A stretch of DNA of 64,000 nucleotides from the NCBI GenBank assembly GCA_001464425.1, contig LNEK01000025.1, positions 1 through 64,000 on the forward strand. Direction: 5' to 3'. Position 1 is the first letter of the stretch. Every line of letters starts with the position of its first letter. The notes beneath the pieces were generated by a model, which was given only the letters and a program-made list of their open reading frames with translations, was not told the DNA's origin and searched no databases. Made by a program: the position numbers and the translations under genes. This document shows positions 9,099 through 16,951 of the stretch, piece by piece. This DNA is from Alphaproteobacteria bacterium Ga0077535 (GTDB taxonomy: Bacteria > Pseudomonadota > Alphaproteobacteria > Caulobacterales > Aquidulcibacteraceae).

Positions 9099-10447
9099 GC
9101 GGCTTCTGCCTCCGCTCGCGGCGTGCTGCCGAGATAGATGCGGCTCGACTCATCCGCCACATTCCAGGGACGCCGGACGCCGCCGATTTGTTCCGCGACT
9201 GCGAGGCCGGCTTGCAGGCCGTCCTCATGGAAGCCGGCGCCGAAATGCGCGCCGCAATACCACGTGTTCTGCACGCCTTGCAGGGACCAAATTTGCTCCT
9301 GCGCGCGAATGGCGCCCGCGTCGAACAGCGGGTGCTCGTATTCCTTCTCGTAGAGAATGGTTTCATCGCGCGGCATGGTGCGCGGATTCAGGGTCAAGAA
9401 AATCTGCTCGCGGCTTTCGATGTTCTGGAGCTTGTTCATCCAATAGCTGACGATGCAGCCGCCCTCTGGATTGTCGCCGACATAATTCCAACTCGCCCAA
9501 AGCGGCTGGCGCTTCGGCATGAGGGCCGTGTCAGTGTGCAGCACTGCGCGGTTCTTGGCGTATTTGAATGCGCCAAGCAGCGCGCGTTCTTGGGGTGTTG
9601 GGTCTTCCAGCAGCGCAAGCGCCTCGTCGCCATGCGTGGCGATGACGACGTTGTCATAACGCTGCACGTCACCCGTGGCGTCACGGACGATGGCGCCGCC
9701 AGCTTCGCGGCGCACCGAAACGGCGCCGGCGCCGAGCCGAACGCGGTCGGCATAAGCGGCCGTGAGTTTTTCGACATAGGCTTGGCTGCCGCCCTCAACG
9801 GTGCGCCACTTAGGGCGGCCCTTGAGTTTCAGCAGGCCGTGGTTTTCAAAGAAGCGCACGAAGGCGCAGGCGGGGTAGTGGCGAATTTCGGCCATTGTCG
9901 CCGACCAGATCGCGGCGGCTTGCGGCAGCAAGTGATCGCGTTGGAAGGCTTCGCCGTAGCCGCGCTTCTCAAGATAATCGCCAAGCGAAGTCATGTCGTC
10001 GCGCGTATCCAGCATCTCAAGCGGCGCTTCTTTGTAGAAGCGGAGCAAATCAAGCGTCATCGACCAGAAACGCGGGCTCATCAGGTTGCGGCCGCCGCAC
10101 AGAAACGCCGATGCGCCGACTGACGAATATTCCGTCCGTCCGCCGTTCAGCGAGACGCCGAATGACATGTCAGAGGCTTGGGTCTTCACACCCAAATGCT
10201 CGAATAGTGCGATCAAGTTGGGGTAGGTGGCGTCGTTGAATACGATGAAGCCCGTGTCGACCGGGGTAGCTCCGAGGCTCGTGTTCACCATAACAGTGTT
10301 AGAGTGGCCGCCTAGCCGATCGTTTCGTTCATAGACGGTGACGTCGTGGCGTTGGCTCAGAAGCCAGGCGGCGGACATTCCAGCTATGCCGGAGCCGATG
10401 ACGGCTATATTTTGCCGGCGCGTGGAAGGAAGTGAAGTGAACGCCAT
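9095..10447 (-). CDS. FAD/NAD(P)-binding oxidoreductase of the amine-oxidase fold
   Basis: The 450-residue protein has an N-terminal dinucleotide-binding fold (IAVIGSGIAGMSAAWLLS), a GGHSNT motif after the second strand, and a C-terminal FAD-contacting stretch (GAHFGAGFHEDGLQAGLAVAEQ). This is the COG2907-type family, distantly related to protoporphyrinogen oxidase and desaturases. Its DUF1365 and ECF-sigma neighbours match the singlet-oxygen/furan fatty acid loci of Rhodobacter-type alphaproteobacteria. A GAGGC site precedes ATG 10447. A candidate ECF promoter on this strand begins at 10523. Confidence 0.9.
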   Translation of the reverse strand: MAFTSLPSTRRQNIAVIGSGIAGMSAAWLLSQRHDVTVYERNDRLGGHSNTVMVNTSLGATPVDTGFIVFNDATYPNLIALFEHLGVKTQASDMSFGVSLNGGRTEYSSVGASAFLCGGRNLMSPRFWSMTLDLLRFYKEAPLEMLDTRDDMTSLGDYLEKRGYGEAFQRDHLLPQAAAIWSATMAEIRHYPACAFVRFFENHGLLKLKGRPKWRTVEGGSQAYVEKLTAAYADRVRLGAGAVSVRREAGGAIVRDATGDVQRYDNVVIATHGDEALALLEDPTPQERALLGAFKYAKNRAVLHTDTALMPKRQPLWASWNYVGDNPEGGCIVSYWMNKLQNIESREQIFLTLNPRTMPRDETILYEKEYEHPLFDAGAIRAQEQIWSLQGVQNTWYCGAHFGAGFHEDGLQAGLAVAEQIGGVRRPWNVADESSRIYLGSTPRAEAEAA

Positions 10448-10500
10448 GAGCCTCGCCTGTGCCGCCGGATCGCGTCCCGGCTGGTCTATGGGTCAGGTAC

Positions 10501-10554
10501 GCGGGTCCGGTCAGGCCGGATCAGGTGATCCGCTGGCGGCGGTTCCGCGTAATG
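10501..10554. promoter_or_regulatory. back-to-back ECF sigma (RpoE/ChrR-type) promoters
   Basis: GGATCAGGTGATCC at 10518-10531 is a perfect inverted repeat: two TGATCC elements point outward with 2 bases between them. On the plus strand TGATCC (10526-10531) is followed after 17 bases by GTAATG. On the minus strand TGATCC (10523-10518) is followed after 17 bases by GTACCT, just below the listed span. Rhodobacter RpoE promoters have TGATCC as the -35 element and a TA-rich -10 about 18 bases on. The pair would drive the sigma/anti-sigma operon and the FAD oxidoreductase-DUF1365 operon together. Confidence 0.65.
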
Positions 10555-10632
10555 CCGGGTATGAGTGCAATCGCCATGGTTCCCGCCTACTCGGCGCCGG
10601 TGGCGCCGGCACGCAAGACCAGGACGCGCGCC

Positions 10633-11190
10633 GTGCATGATGGTGTAGGCGATAGCGACGAAATGCTCGTCGCCCGCATCAGCCAGGGTGACCGCGAAGC
10701 CTTTGCGGCCTTCTTCGGGCGTTATGCGGCGCGGGTAAAAGCCTACCTGATCCGGCTCGGCGCACGCGGCGCTCAGGCGGAGGATCTGGCGCAGGACGCG
10801 ATGGTGGCCGTGTGGCGCCGGGCCGGGTCGTTCGATCCGGCCAAAGCCAAGGCCTCAACCTGGATGTTCGTCATCGCGCGCAACGCCTGGATCGACCGGC
10901 TCCGCCGCGAGCGGGTCGAGTTCGCCTACCATGGCTCCTTGATATTGAGCGAAGAGAGCGACGACGAAAGCCCGGACGACGCCGCGGTGCGCGGGCAGAC
11001 GGAAGCGCAAATGCAGGAAGCGCTAGCGCTGCTTTCTGAGGATCAGCGTGAAGTGGTGCGGCTTTCGTTCTTCGAAGATCGGCCGCATTCGGAAATTGCT
11101 GAGCGGCTTGAGTTGCCGCTTGGCACTGTGAAATCGAGGCTTCGCTTGGCGATCGCCAAGCTCAGGGCACATTGGGAGAAGTACGAGTGA
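10633..11190 (+). CDS. ECF RNA polymerase sigma factor, ChrR-linked
   Basis: Region 2 begins at DSDEMLVARISQGDREAF and includes the AEDLAQDAMVAVWRRAGSFDP core-binding and -10 recognition stretch. Region 4 is LSEDQREVVRLSFFEDRPHSEIAERL followed by LPLGTVKSRLR. The downstream ChrR-like gene marks it as the ECF11/RpoE type that responds to singlet oxygen. Start choice: GTG 10633 has an AGGA site 9 bases upstream and gives a typical 185-residue protein. ATG 10561 or 10576 would add an unconserved extension, and starts at or before 10552 would overlap the proposed -10 element. Confidence 0.9.
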   Translation: MHDGVGDSDEMLVARISQGDREAFAAFFGRYAARVKAYLIRLGARGAQAEDLAQDAMVAVWRRAGSFDPAKAKASTWMFVIARNAWIDRLRRERVEFAYHGSLILSEESDDESPDDAAVRGQTEAQMQEALALLSEDQREVVRLSFFEDRPHSEIAERLELPLGTVKSRLRLAIAKLRAHWEKYE

Positions 11191-11807
11191 ACCCGCGTCA
11201 TCATCCTTCGCCGGACATTCTCGCGGCCTACGCCGCAGGAACGTTGGCGCCGGGCTTTGGCCTAGTCGTTGGCGCGCATGTCGAGACATGCGCGGCGTGT
11301 CGAAATCAAGTCGCAGCTTACGAAGCTGCGTCGGGCGCGGCGCTGCAGACTCTGCCTTTGGAGGCGGTGGGCGGCGATGCGTTGGCGCGGGTAATGTCGC
11401 GCATCGAGGCGGCGCCGGCGTATCAGCCCATGCAAGTCGATGCGCGGCCGCTCTTGGAGCGTTTGCCGCTAAAGCCGAAGCGCTGGGTGGCGCCGGGCGT
11501 GTGGGTGGCGGCGGTGGATACGCCGCACGCTGATGAGGACCGGGTTTATCTTCTCTCGGTCGCGCCGGGCATGCCGACGGCGCGCCATGAACATAGCGGC
11601 GCTGAATTCTGCACGGTGCTGCAGGGAGCATTCCGTGACGAAGTCGGCGTTTTTCGCGCGGGCGACTTCGCCGCCGCCGAAAACGATCTCGATCACCAGC
11701 CTGTGGTCGAGGGCGATGAGCCGTGTGTGTGCTTGTTCGCGACCGAGGGCCGACTGAAGCCGAAAGGCGTGATCGGCAAGCTGGCTTTTGCGTTCGCCGA
11801 CGTCTGA
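11187..11807 (+). CDS. ChrR-type zinc anti-sigma factor with cupin domain
   Basis: The 206-residue protein has an N-terminal zinc anti-sigma domain with H31-x3-C35-x2-C38. Its C-terminal cupin domain contains RHEHSGAEFCTVLQG and FRAGDF. In the ChrR family the N-terminal part holds the sigma factor inactive and the cupin part is needed for release by singlet oxygen. GTG 11187 overlaps the sigma stop codon (GTGA) and has a GGAGAAG site, so the two proteins are probably made in a fixed ratio. Confidence 0.92.
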   Translation: MNPRHHPSPDILAAYAAGTLAPGFGLVVGAHVETCAACRNQVAAYEAASGAALQTLPLEAVGGDALARVMSRIEAAPAYQPMQVDARPLLERLPLKPKRWVAPGVWVAAVDTPHADEDRVYLLSVAPGMPTARHEHSGAEFCTVLQGAFRDEVGVFRAGDFAAAENDLDHQPVVEGDEPCVCLFATEGRLKPKGVIGKLAFAFADV

Positions 11808-11883
11808 TCCGGCGCTTTCACTCTCGGCGCCGCGCGTGACCTGAGGCATATTCCGCCCGCTTCGTTCGGGGTGGACTAGCGTC

Positions 11884-13128
11884 ATGACCAGTTCTGCAGC
11901 GGCTCCGGCCGGCATCGCCATGGGCGACGCGTCACGCATCAGTGAGATCGATAAGCTGCGCGGGCTGGTGATCGTGCTCATGGCGCTCGATCACGTGCGC
12001 GATTATTTCTTCACCGGCGGCGGGCTTGGCGGCAATCCGCTGGATCCGACCACCACGACCAACTGGCTCTACACGACGCGCTGGATCACCCACCTCTGCG
12101 CGCCGACCTTCGTGTTTCTCTCCGGCGTCTCCGCCTATCTCCAGTTTGCCAAAGGCAAAGCAACGCCGAGCCTCTCGCGCTTTCTGTTTACGCGTGGCCT
12201 GTGGCTGATTTTCTTGGAGCTGACGGTTCTAAGCTTCGGCTGGTCGTTCGGGTTTCCGTACCTGTTCTTCATGCAAGTCATTTGGGCGATCGGTTGGTCG
12301 ATGATCGCGCTCGCGGCTTTGGTTTGGTTGCCGCGCCTTGCCGTGCTGGCGATCGGGGTTGCGATCATCGCCGGTCACAACCTGCTTGACCCAATCAATG
12401 CGGCCGACCTCGGCTCATTGTCGCTGCTGTGGACATTCTTGCACGATGGCGGCCCGGTGTTTATCGGCGGCCAGCCGATTGGTTTGCTTGGCTATCCGGT
12501 CTTGCCTTGGGTTGGTGTTGCCGCGTTCGGCTACGGCTTAGGCGCGCTCTTCATGCAGCCGGCTGAGAAACGTGATCGCACGATTTTCCTGCTCGGTTTG
12601 GCGATGCTGGCCCTGTTCGTCGTGCTGCGCGGTACGATGATTTACGGCGATCCAACGTTCGCGACCGGACCGGAAGCGGTTGCGCTCGATTGGCGTCAGC
12701 AAGAGACACTCCGCGCGGCGATCATGATCTTCCTAGACGTGCAGAAATATCCGCCGTCGCTTCAATTCGTGCTGGTTACGCTCGGTATCGTGTTTGCGCT
12801 CTGGCCGTTACTGTCGCGCCTGCGAGCGCCGGTGGGCGCGGTGCTGAACACGTTCGGTGCGGTGCCGTTTTTCTTTTATGTGCTGCACATTTATCTGGTG
12901 CACGCGTTGGCGATCGCCGCCAATGCCGCAGTTGGCAATCCGATCGGTGGGTATTTCGACTACTTGATCAACGTGTTTACGGCGCCGGAGAAGTTCGAGG
13001 GCGTCGGTTTCTCGTTGCCGTGGGTCTATGTGGCGTGGATCGTGGTCCTCGCGCTGCTCTATCCGGCGTGCCGCTGGTGGCAGGGCGTAAAAGCGCGTCG
13101 GCGCGATTGGTGGTTGTCCTATCTCTAA
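11884..13128 (+). CDS. DUF1624 / heparan-glucosaminide acetyltransferase-like membrane protein
   Basis: The 414-residue integral membrane protein has roughly ten hydrophobic segments. It starts with the hallmark RISEIDKLRGLVIVLMALDHVRDYFF, where the Asp-His pair is the conserved signature of this acyltransferase superfamily. The bacterial substrate is unknown; a role in modifying an envelope sugar is possible. It may be read through from the ChrR operon 76 bases upstream. Its stop overlaps the stop of the converging DUF2235 gene by 3 bases. Confidence 0.85.
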   Translation: MTSSAAAPAGIAMGDASRISEIDKLRGLVIVLMALDHVRDYFFTGGGLGGNPLDPTTTTNWLYTTRWITHLCAPTFVFLSGVSAYLQFAKGKATPSLSRFLFTRGLWLIFLELTVLSFGWSFGFPYLFFMQVIWAIGWSMIALAALVWLPRLAVLAIGVAIIAGHNLLDPINAADLGSLSLLWTFLHDGGPVFIGGQPIGLLGYPVLPWVGVAAFGYGLGALFMQPAEKRDRTIFLLGLAMLALFVVLRGTMIYGDPTFATGPEAVALDWRQQETLRAAIMIFLDVQKYPPSLQFVLVTLGIVFALWPLLSRLRAPVGAVLNTFGAVPFFFYVLHIYLVHALAIAANAAVGNPIGGYFDYLINVFTAPEKFEGVGFSLPWVYVAWIVVLALLYPACRWWQGVKARRRDWWLSYL

Positions 13129-14228
13129 GCGGCGCGGGCGGCGCGGAGTTCGTCAGAGATTTCGCGCGCAAAGCGCAGAACTGGCTTTGGGCGATAGGTG
13201 CGATCGGCCTGCCAGCGCAGGCGCGCCACTTCGTGCAGGTCCGCGTACTCGCTCGGACCCACGCGCCAGCGGCGGCCCATGAGATCGAGCATTGAGCCAC
13301 GCTTGCAACCAATCGCGGCGCTCAGCGGATCGACATCCGCCAGAGCGCCGGAGATGACCGAACCTGGTTCGCGCGCGAGTGTAAGGCCCACAAGCTCAGC
13401 GCCTTCGAGCACCCAAAGCAGCGCACAATTGGAAATGCCGCGCGACTCCGCGTTCCCGCCAATGGCCCCGTGATCCCCTGGAAACCAGGACTGAACCACG
13501 CGCGGACGCCGGCCCGGCGGGTTGAATGCGTCAATGTTCGACCAGAGCGTCGGCGCAAACGCGGCGCGGCGCTCATCAATGGCGACGGCGTGGCGTGCTG
13601 AGAATACAGCGCGCGAGAGTTCGGTGTCGTGGAACCGGTAGCCTTCGTTAAGGCCAATAGAGATGGGCAGCACCCGTGGAATGCCGAGCGAGCCAACTGT
13701 GTCCCATACACCCACGTAACGGACGCGCAGATCTACAGGCGGCGCGTCAAACGTCGCGCCATCTCTTGTAATGCGCGGCCATGCGATCGCGTGCGCGGCG
13801 CGGAAGCGAGCCGCGAGGAAGGAGTCGGCGTTGGTTTCGCGGTGACGGTACAGTTCGAGTGCGGCGCGGGCCTTATCGACATGAGCGCGGCGTAAGAGGC
13901 CGCACTTGCGCAACAGGCCAGCGAGGCTGCGCACGGTGTAGGCGCCGCGCGAGTAGCCAAAGAGAAAAATCTCGTCTCCTGGCTCATAATTCAGATTGAG
14001 AAAAAGGTAGGCGTCGAGCAGGTGATCGTCGAGATCCGCGCCCGTCATGCCCTGCCACATGCTGACGCCGTACATCGAGGCGCCGACACCGGGCGAATAA
14101 TATACGATCTGCGCATTGCCCTTGGCGTCACGCGGTGCAATTGCGCGAGCCGTGAGCGCGACATTGGTGAGGCTGTCGTTATAGAGCCTCTGCCAAGTGC
14201 CGTCGCAACATATGACGATGCGTTTCAT
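13125..14228 (-). CDS. DUF2235 alpha/beta-hydrolase domain protein
   Basis: The 367-residue protein starts MKRIVICCDGTWQ and has the nucleophile elbow GYSRGA with Ser93. This is the DUF2235 fold, also found in some type VI secretion phospholipase effectors, but no secretion genes or VgrG/PAAR domains are nearby. ATG 14228 overlaps the metW stop by 4 bases (ATGA), so it is translationally coupled to metXW. A longer reading with an N-terminal extension inside metW is not credible. The substrate is unknown. Confidence 0.87.
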   Translation of the reverse strand: MKRIVICCDGTWQRLYNDSLTNVALTARAIAPRDAKGNAQIVYYSPGVGASMYGVSMWQGMTGADLDDHLLDAYLFLNLNYEPGDEIFLFGYSRGAYTVRSLAGLLRKCGLLRRAHVDKARAALELYRHRETNADSFLAARFRAAHAIAWPRITRDGATFDAPPVDLRVRYVGVWDTVGSLGIPRVLPISIGLNEGYRFHDTELSRAVFSARHAVAIDERRAAFAPTLWSNIDAFNPPGRRPRVVQSWFPGDHGAIGGNAESRGISNCALLWVLEGAELVGLTLAREPGSVISGALADVDPLSAAIGCKRGSMLDLMGRRWRVGPSEYADLHEVARLRWQADRTYRPKPVLRFAREISDELRAARAA

Positions 14229-14842
14229 GGGCTCAACAAAAACACGGCTTGCTCGGCGAACCAATTTGCGCGCCACAAGGTCTTGGCGAACGGCGCGCCG
14301 GCGTTGCCGCGCGAAATTGGCACGCCGCGTTCTAATGTTAAACGCATCTCGCGCGCCATTTCGGCAAAGTCGCGCACGGTACACGGCGCGTCTTCCTGCC
14401 AGCGTGTAAGACGCCCGGAGAAGGCGTGGCGCAGGCGCGTTGTGATGTGGCCGCTATTGTTGAGCGAGACGATAACATTGGCGCCGACGCGCGCCGCCGT
14501 TTTTAGAGCGAGCTGGGGACGGCGCAGCTTCATCAAAGCGTGTGAGAAAATCACGTAGTCGAACGCACCGTTTGGAAAGTGCTCAAGATCGCGTTCAGCG
14601 TCGCCCTGAACCACGGACAGGCCGCGCGAGACGCAATTGTGCACTTTGATCGGATCGATCTCGAGGCCGCGCACGCGTGCGCTGCAATCGCGCATGAGCT
14701 GGCGCATCAGCGCGCCATCGCCGCATCCGACATCAAGCACGCGGGCGCCGTCGCTGACCATTTGAGCGATGACGTCATGGTCGACGCGCGGCGCAATGCT
14801 GAGGTCGAGCGGCGCGGGCTGAACGAGTTCAAGATGCGCCAT
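14225..14842 (-). CDS. metW: methionine biosynthesis protein MetW
   Basis: The 205-residue protein is a methyltransferase-fold protein with motif I VLDVGCGDGALMRQLM and the MetW-typical LEIDPIKVHNCVSRGLSVVQGDAERDLEHFP. MetW supports MetX in proteobacteria, and the two are reported to act together in making acylated homoserine. Its ATG shares one base with the metX stop (TGATG). The partnership matters here because the MetX nucleophile appears to be missing. Confidence 0.93.
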   Translation of the reverse strand: MAHLELVQPAPLDLSIAPRVDHDVIAQMVSDGARVLDVGCGDGALMRQLMRDCSARVRGLEIDPIKVHNCVSRGLSVVQGDAERDLEHFPNGAFDYVIFSHALMKLRRPQLALKTAARVGANVIVSLNNSGHITTRLRHAFSGRLTRWQEDAPCTVRDFAEMAREMRLTLERGVPISRGNAGAPFAKTLWRANWFAEQAVFLLSP

Positions 14843-16017
14843 CAGACGCCTCCATGCAGGGCAAGGCCCCGCGCGGCGGCAGCGGCGTCGACAAAGCCGG
14901 TCAGCGCCGCTTCAAACGCTGGCTCGTCAGCCAGATACGCGTCGTGACCGCGCTCGCTCTTGATCTCGACGAATGAGGCCTCAGCTCCGCTGGCGATCAG
15001 CGCCCTGGCGATGTCGCGGCTTTCATCCACGGGAAAGCGCCAATCGCTGGAGAAAGCGAACACGCCGTGGCGGGTGGAGGCGTCTTGAAACGCATTGGAG
15101 AGGCGCCCGCCATAGTCTGACGCGAGATCGAAGCCGTCCATTGCCCGCGAGAGGTAGAGATACGAGTTGGCGTCGAAGCGCTCGACGTAGCCGGCGCTCG
15201 TCGGCGCGCGCTGCGCCGCATCGGCCTCTAGCGTGAATGCAAATCGCTCTTTGGTGCGGGCGCTGTCGAAACGCGAGCGAACCTCGGTCGCTGCTAAGCC
15301 CGCGATGTGCGCAGCGGTGCGTGCAACGGCGGCGCCTTTGGCGGGGCGCACGCCATGCGTGAGATAAGCGCCATTGCGCCAATCGGGATCCGCCATGATG
15401 GCTTGGCGGCCAAGTTCGGCGAAAGCGATGTTCTGCGCCGATTGCTTGGCGGCGGAGGCGATGGTCGCACATGCAAACACGCGCTTGGGATAAGCGCTCG
15501 CCCAGTTCAGCGCCTGCATGCCGCCCATGCCTGGGCCTATGACCAAGAACAAGCTTTCGATACCAAGTGCTTCAACTAGCATCGATTGCGCGCGGACGGT
15601 GTCAGCTAGCGTGATAGGCGGCAGGCGAAGGCCGTAGGGCTGGGCGTCGGGCGCCATGGCGCCGGGCCCCGTCGAGCCCATAGAGCCTCCGAGCGTGTTC
15701 GCGCAGATCACGAAGAAGCGGTTGGTGTCGATTGGCCGGCCGGGCCCGACGATGCGCGGCCACCAGGCCGGGCGGCCGGTGACCGGGTTTGGGCTGGCCA
15801 CAAATTGGTCGCCCATGAGCGCATGGCACACGAGAACCGCGTTGGTGCGCTCGGTATTGAGCGCGCCGTAGGTCTCGAACGCGAGCGTGAGCGGCGAAAG
15901 CGTTTCGCCGCTGGAAAGCTGCAATGGTGCGGTCGCGTCGAACGTTATGGAGCGCACGCCGCCCGCCGCCTGCAACTTGGCTGCTGCTCCGCCTGCATGA
16001 ATCATGTGCTTTTGCAT
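14842..16017 (-). CDS. metX: homoserine O-acetyltransferase MetX, nucleophile residue altered
   Basis: The 391-residue alpha/beta-hydrolase should acetylate homoserine from acetyl-CoA, the first committed step to methionine. Family features are LAFETYG, NTLGGSMGSTGP near residues 107-117, Asp325 in SDWRFPVD and His358 in GHDAYL. The nucleophile elbow, normally GGSMGGMQ, reads GPGMGGMQ, so the catalytic Ser is Gly163 (codon GGC at 15529-15531). One base change from AGC would explain it. Either the enzyme is inactive, it works differently, or this base is an error. Start could also be Met5. Confidence 0.9.
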   Translation of the reverse strand: MQKHMIHAGGAAAKLQAAGGVRSITFDATAPLQLSSGETLSPLTLAFETYGALNTERTNAVLVCHALMGDQFVASPNPVTGRPAWWPRIVGPGRPIDTNRFFVICANTLGGSMGSTGPGAMAPDAQPYGLRLPPITLADTVRAQSMLVEALGIESLFLVIGPGMGGMQALNWASAYPKRVFACATIASAAKQSAQNIAFAELGRQAIMADPDWRNGAYLTHGVRPAKGAAVARTAAHIAGLAATEVRSRFDSARTKERFAFTLEADAAQRAPTSAGYVERFDANSYLYLSRAMDGFDLASDYGGRLSNAFQDASTRHGVFAFSSDWRFPVDESRDIARALIASGAEASFVEIKSERGHDAYLADEPAFEAALTGFVDAAAAARGLALHGGV

Positions 16018-16126
16018 AAACTGCTTCGCGCCATACGCATCCCCCGAAGCGGCGTGCGCTTGTTGATGACGCCAGCTGGGCGCGGGCGTTGGCGGGAGCG
16101 CGGAAAGGCGGCTATGGTCGCCGCCA

Positions 16127-16951
16127 ATGAGCGATGTGAGCCCCCCGCAAGGCGTTTCCGGCGACCCGATAGAATCGGTTCGGCGCCAAATTGATGTTTT
16201 AGACTCCGAGCTGCTTTCGCTCGTCGCGCGACGTTTGCAGCTGGCGGAAGAAATCGTCGCGCTTAAAGCGCCGCAAGCCGGGTTGCCGATCCGGCCGGGA
16301 CGGGAAGTCGCGCTGTTGCGTCGTCTGGTGCAAGCCGCGCCAGAACCTCTGGAGCGCGAACTCGTGGTGGAGCTGTGGCGCGCGCTGATCGCGGCGTCGT
16401 TGCGCCGGCAACGGCTGATCGACGTCGTGGTCGGTGGGGGCCGCGGTGATCCGACGCGACTGTTCGATATAGCGCGGCGTCATTTCGGGGCGCGTACGCG
16501 GATTAAGGATGTCGGAGAGGCGCAAACCGCGCTGCAGAAGGCGGTTGAAAATCCTGAGAACACCGTCGCTGTGACTTGGTGGCCTGCCGCGCCCAGCGTC
16601 GGCGGTTGGTGGCCGGCGCTTTCGGAGACGCGCTTTCAGAGCTTGCGCCTGATTGCAGGGCTGCCGCTGCTTTCGACTACGGGCGAGCCGGAGGCGGCGG
16701 TGTTTGCCGCGTCAGCGCCGGAAGCATCCGGCAGCGGCGATGTGTCGTTGTTGTTCGCCAATGACGCACATCACAAAGTTCAGCGCGCCTTGAATGAAGC
16801 CGGGTTCGACGGGCGCGAGATCGCGCGCGCTGAGCCGCGGGTGCTGATCCGCGTGCAAGGCTTTTTGACCTCCGAAGACCCGCGCGCCATGGCGCTCGAA
16901 CATGCGGGTTTGCGCAACGTCCGCGTCCTCGGCGCTTACGCGCAAATCTGA
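16127..16951 (+). CDS. chorismate mutase (AroQ type) with extended C-terminus
   Basis: Residues about 13-100 form an AroQ helical chorismate mutase domain (ESVRRQIDVLDSELLSLVARRLQLAEEI, then the FPLERELVVELWRALIAA-like third helix). It converts chorismate to prephenate for Tyr/Phe synthesis. The remaining roughly 170 residues resemble an eroded aromatic-acid dehydratase or ACT-like region and lack clear catalytic motifs. The stop shares one base with the prephenate dehydrogenase start, so the two steps are coupled. Confidence 0.85.
   Translation: MSDVSPPQGVSGDPIESVRRQIDVLDSELLSLVARRLQLAEEIVALKAPQAGLPIRPGREVALLRRLVQAAPEPLERELVVELWRALIAASLRRQRLIDVVVGGGRGDPTRLFDIARRHFGARTRIKDVGEAQTALQKAVENPENTVAVTWWPAAPSVGGWWPALSETRFQSLRLIAGLPLLSTTGEPEAAVFAASAPEASGSGDVSLLFANDAHHKVQRALNEAGFDGREIARAEPRVLIRVQGFLTSEDPRAMALEHAGLRNVRVLGAYAQI

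Noticed and set aside
13125-14228. Type VI secretion effector
   Set aside because: The DUF2235 fold occurs in such effectors, but there is no secretion gene, immunity gene or delivery domain, and the gene is coupled to metW.
16018-16126. SAM-type riboswitch upstream of metX
   Set aside because: Alphaproteobacterial met genes often have SAM-II or related leaders, but the 109-base gap shows no recognisable conserved core on the minus strand.
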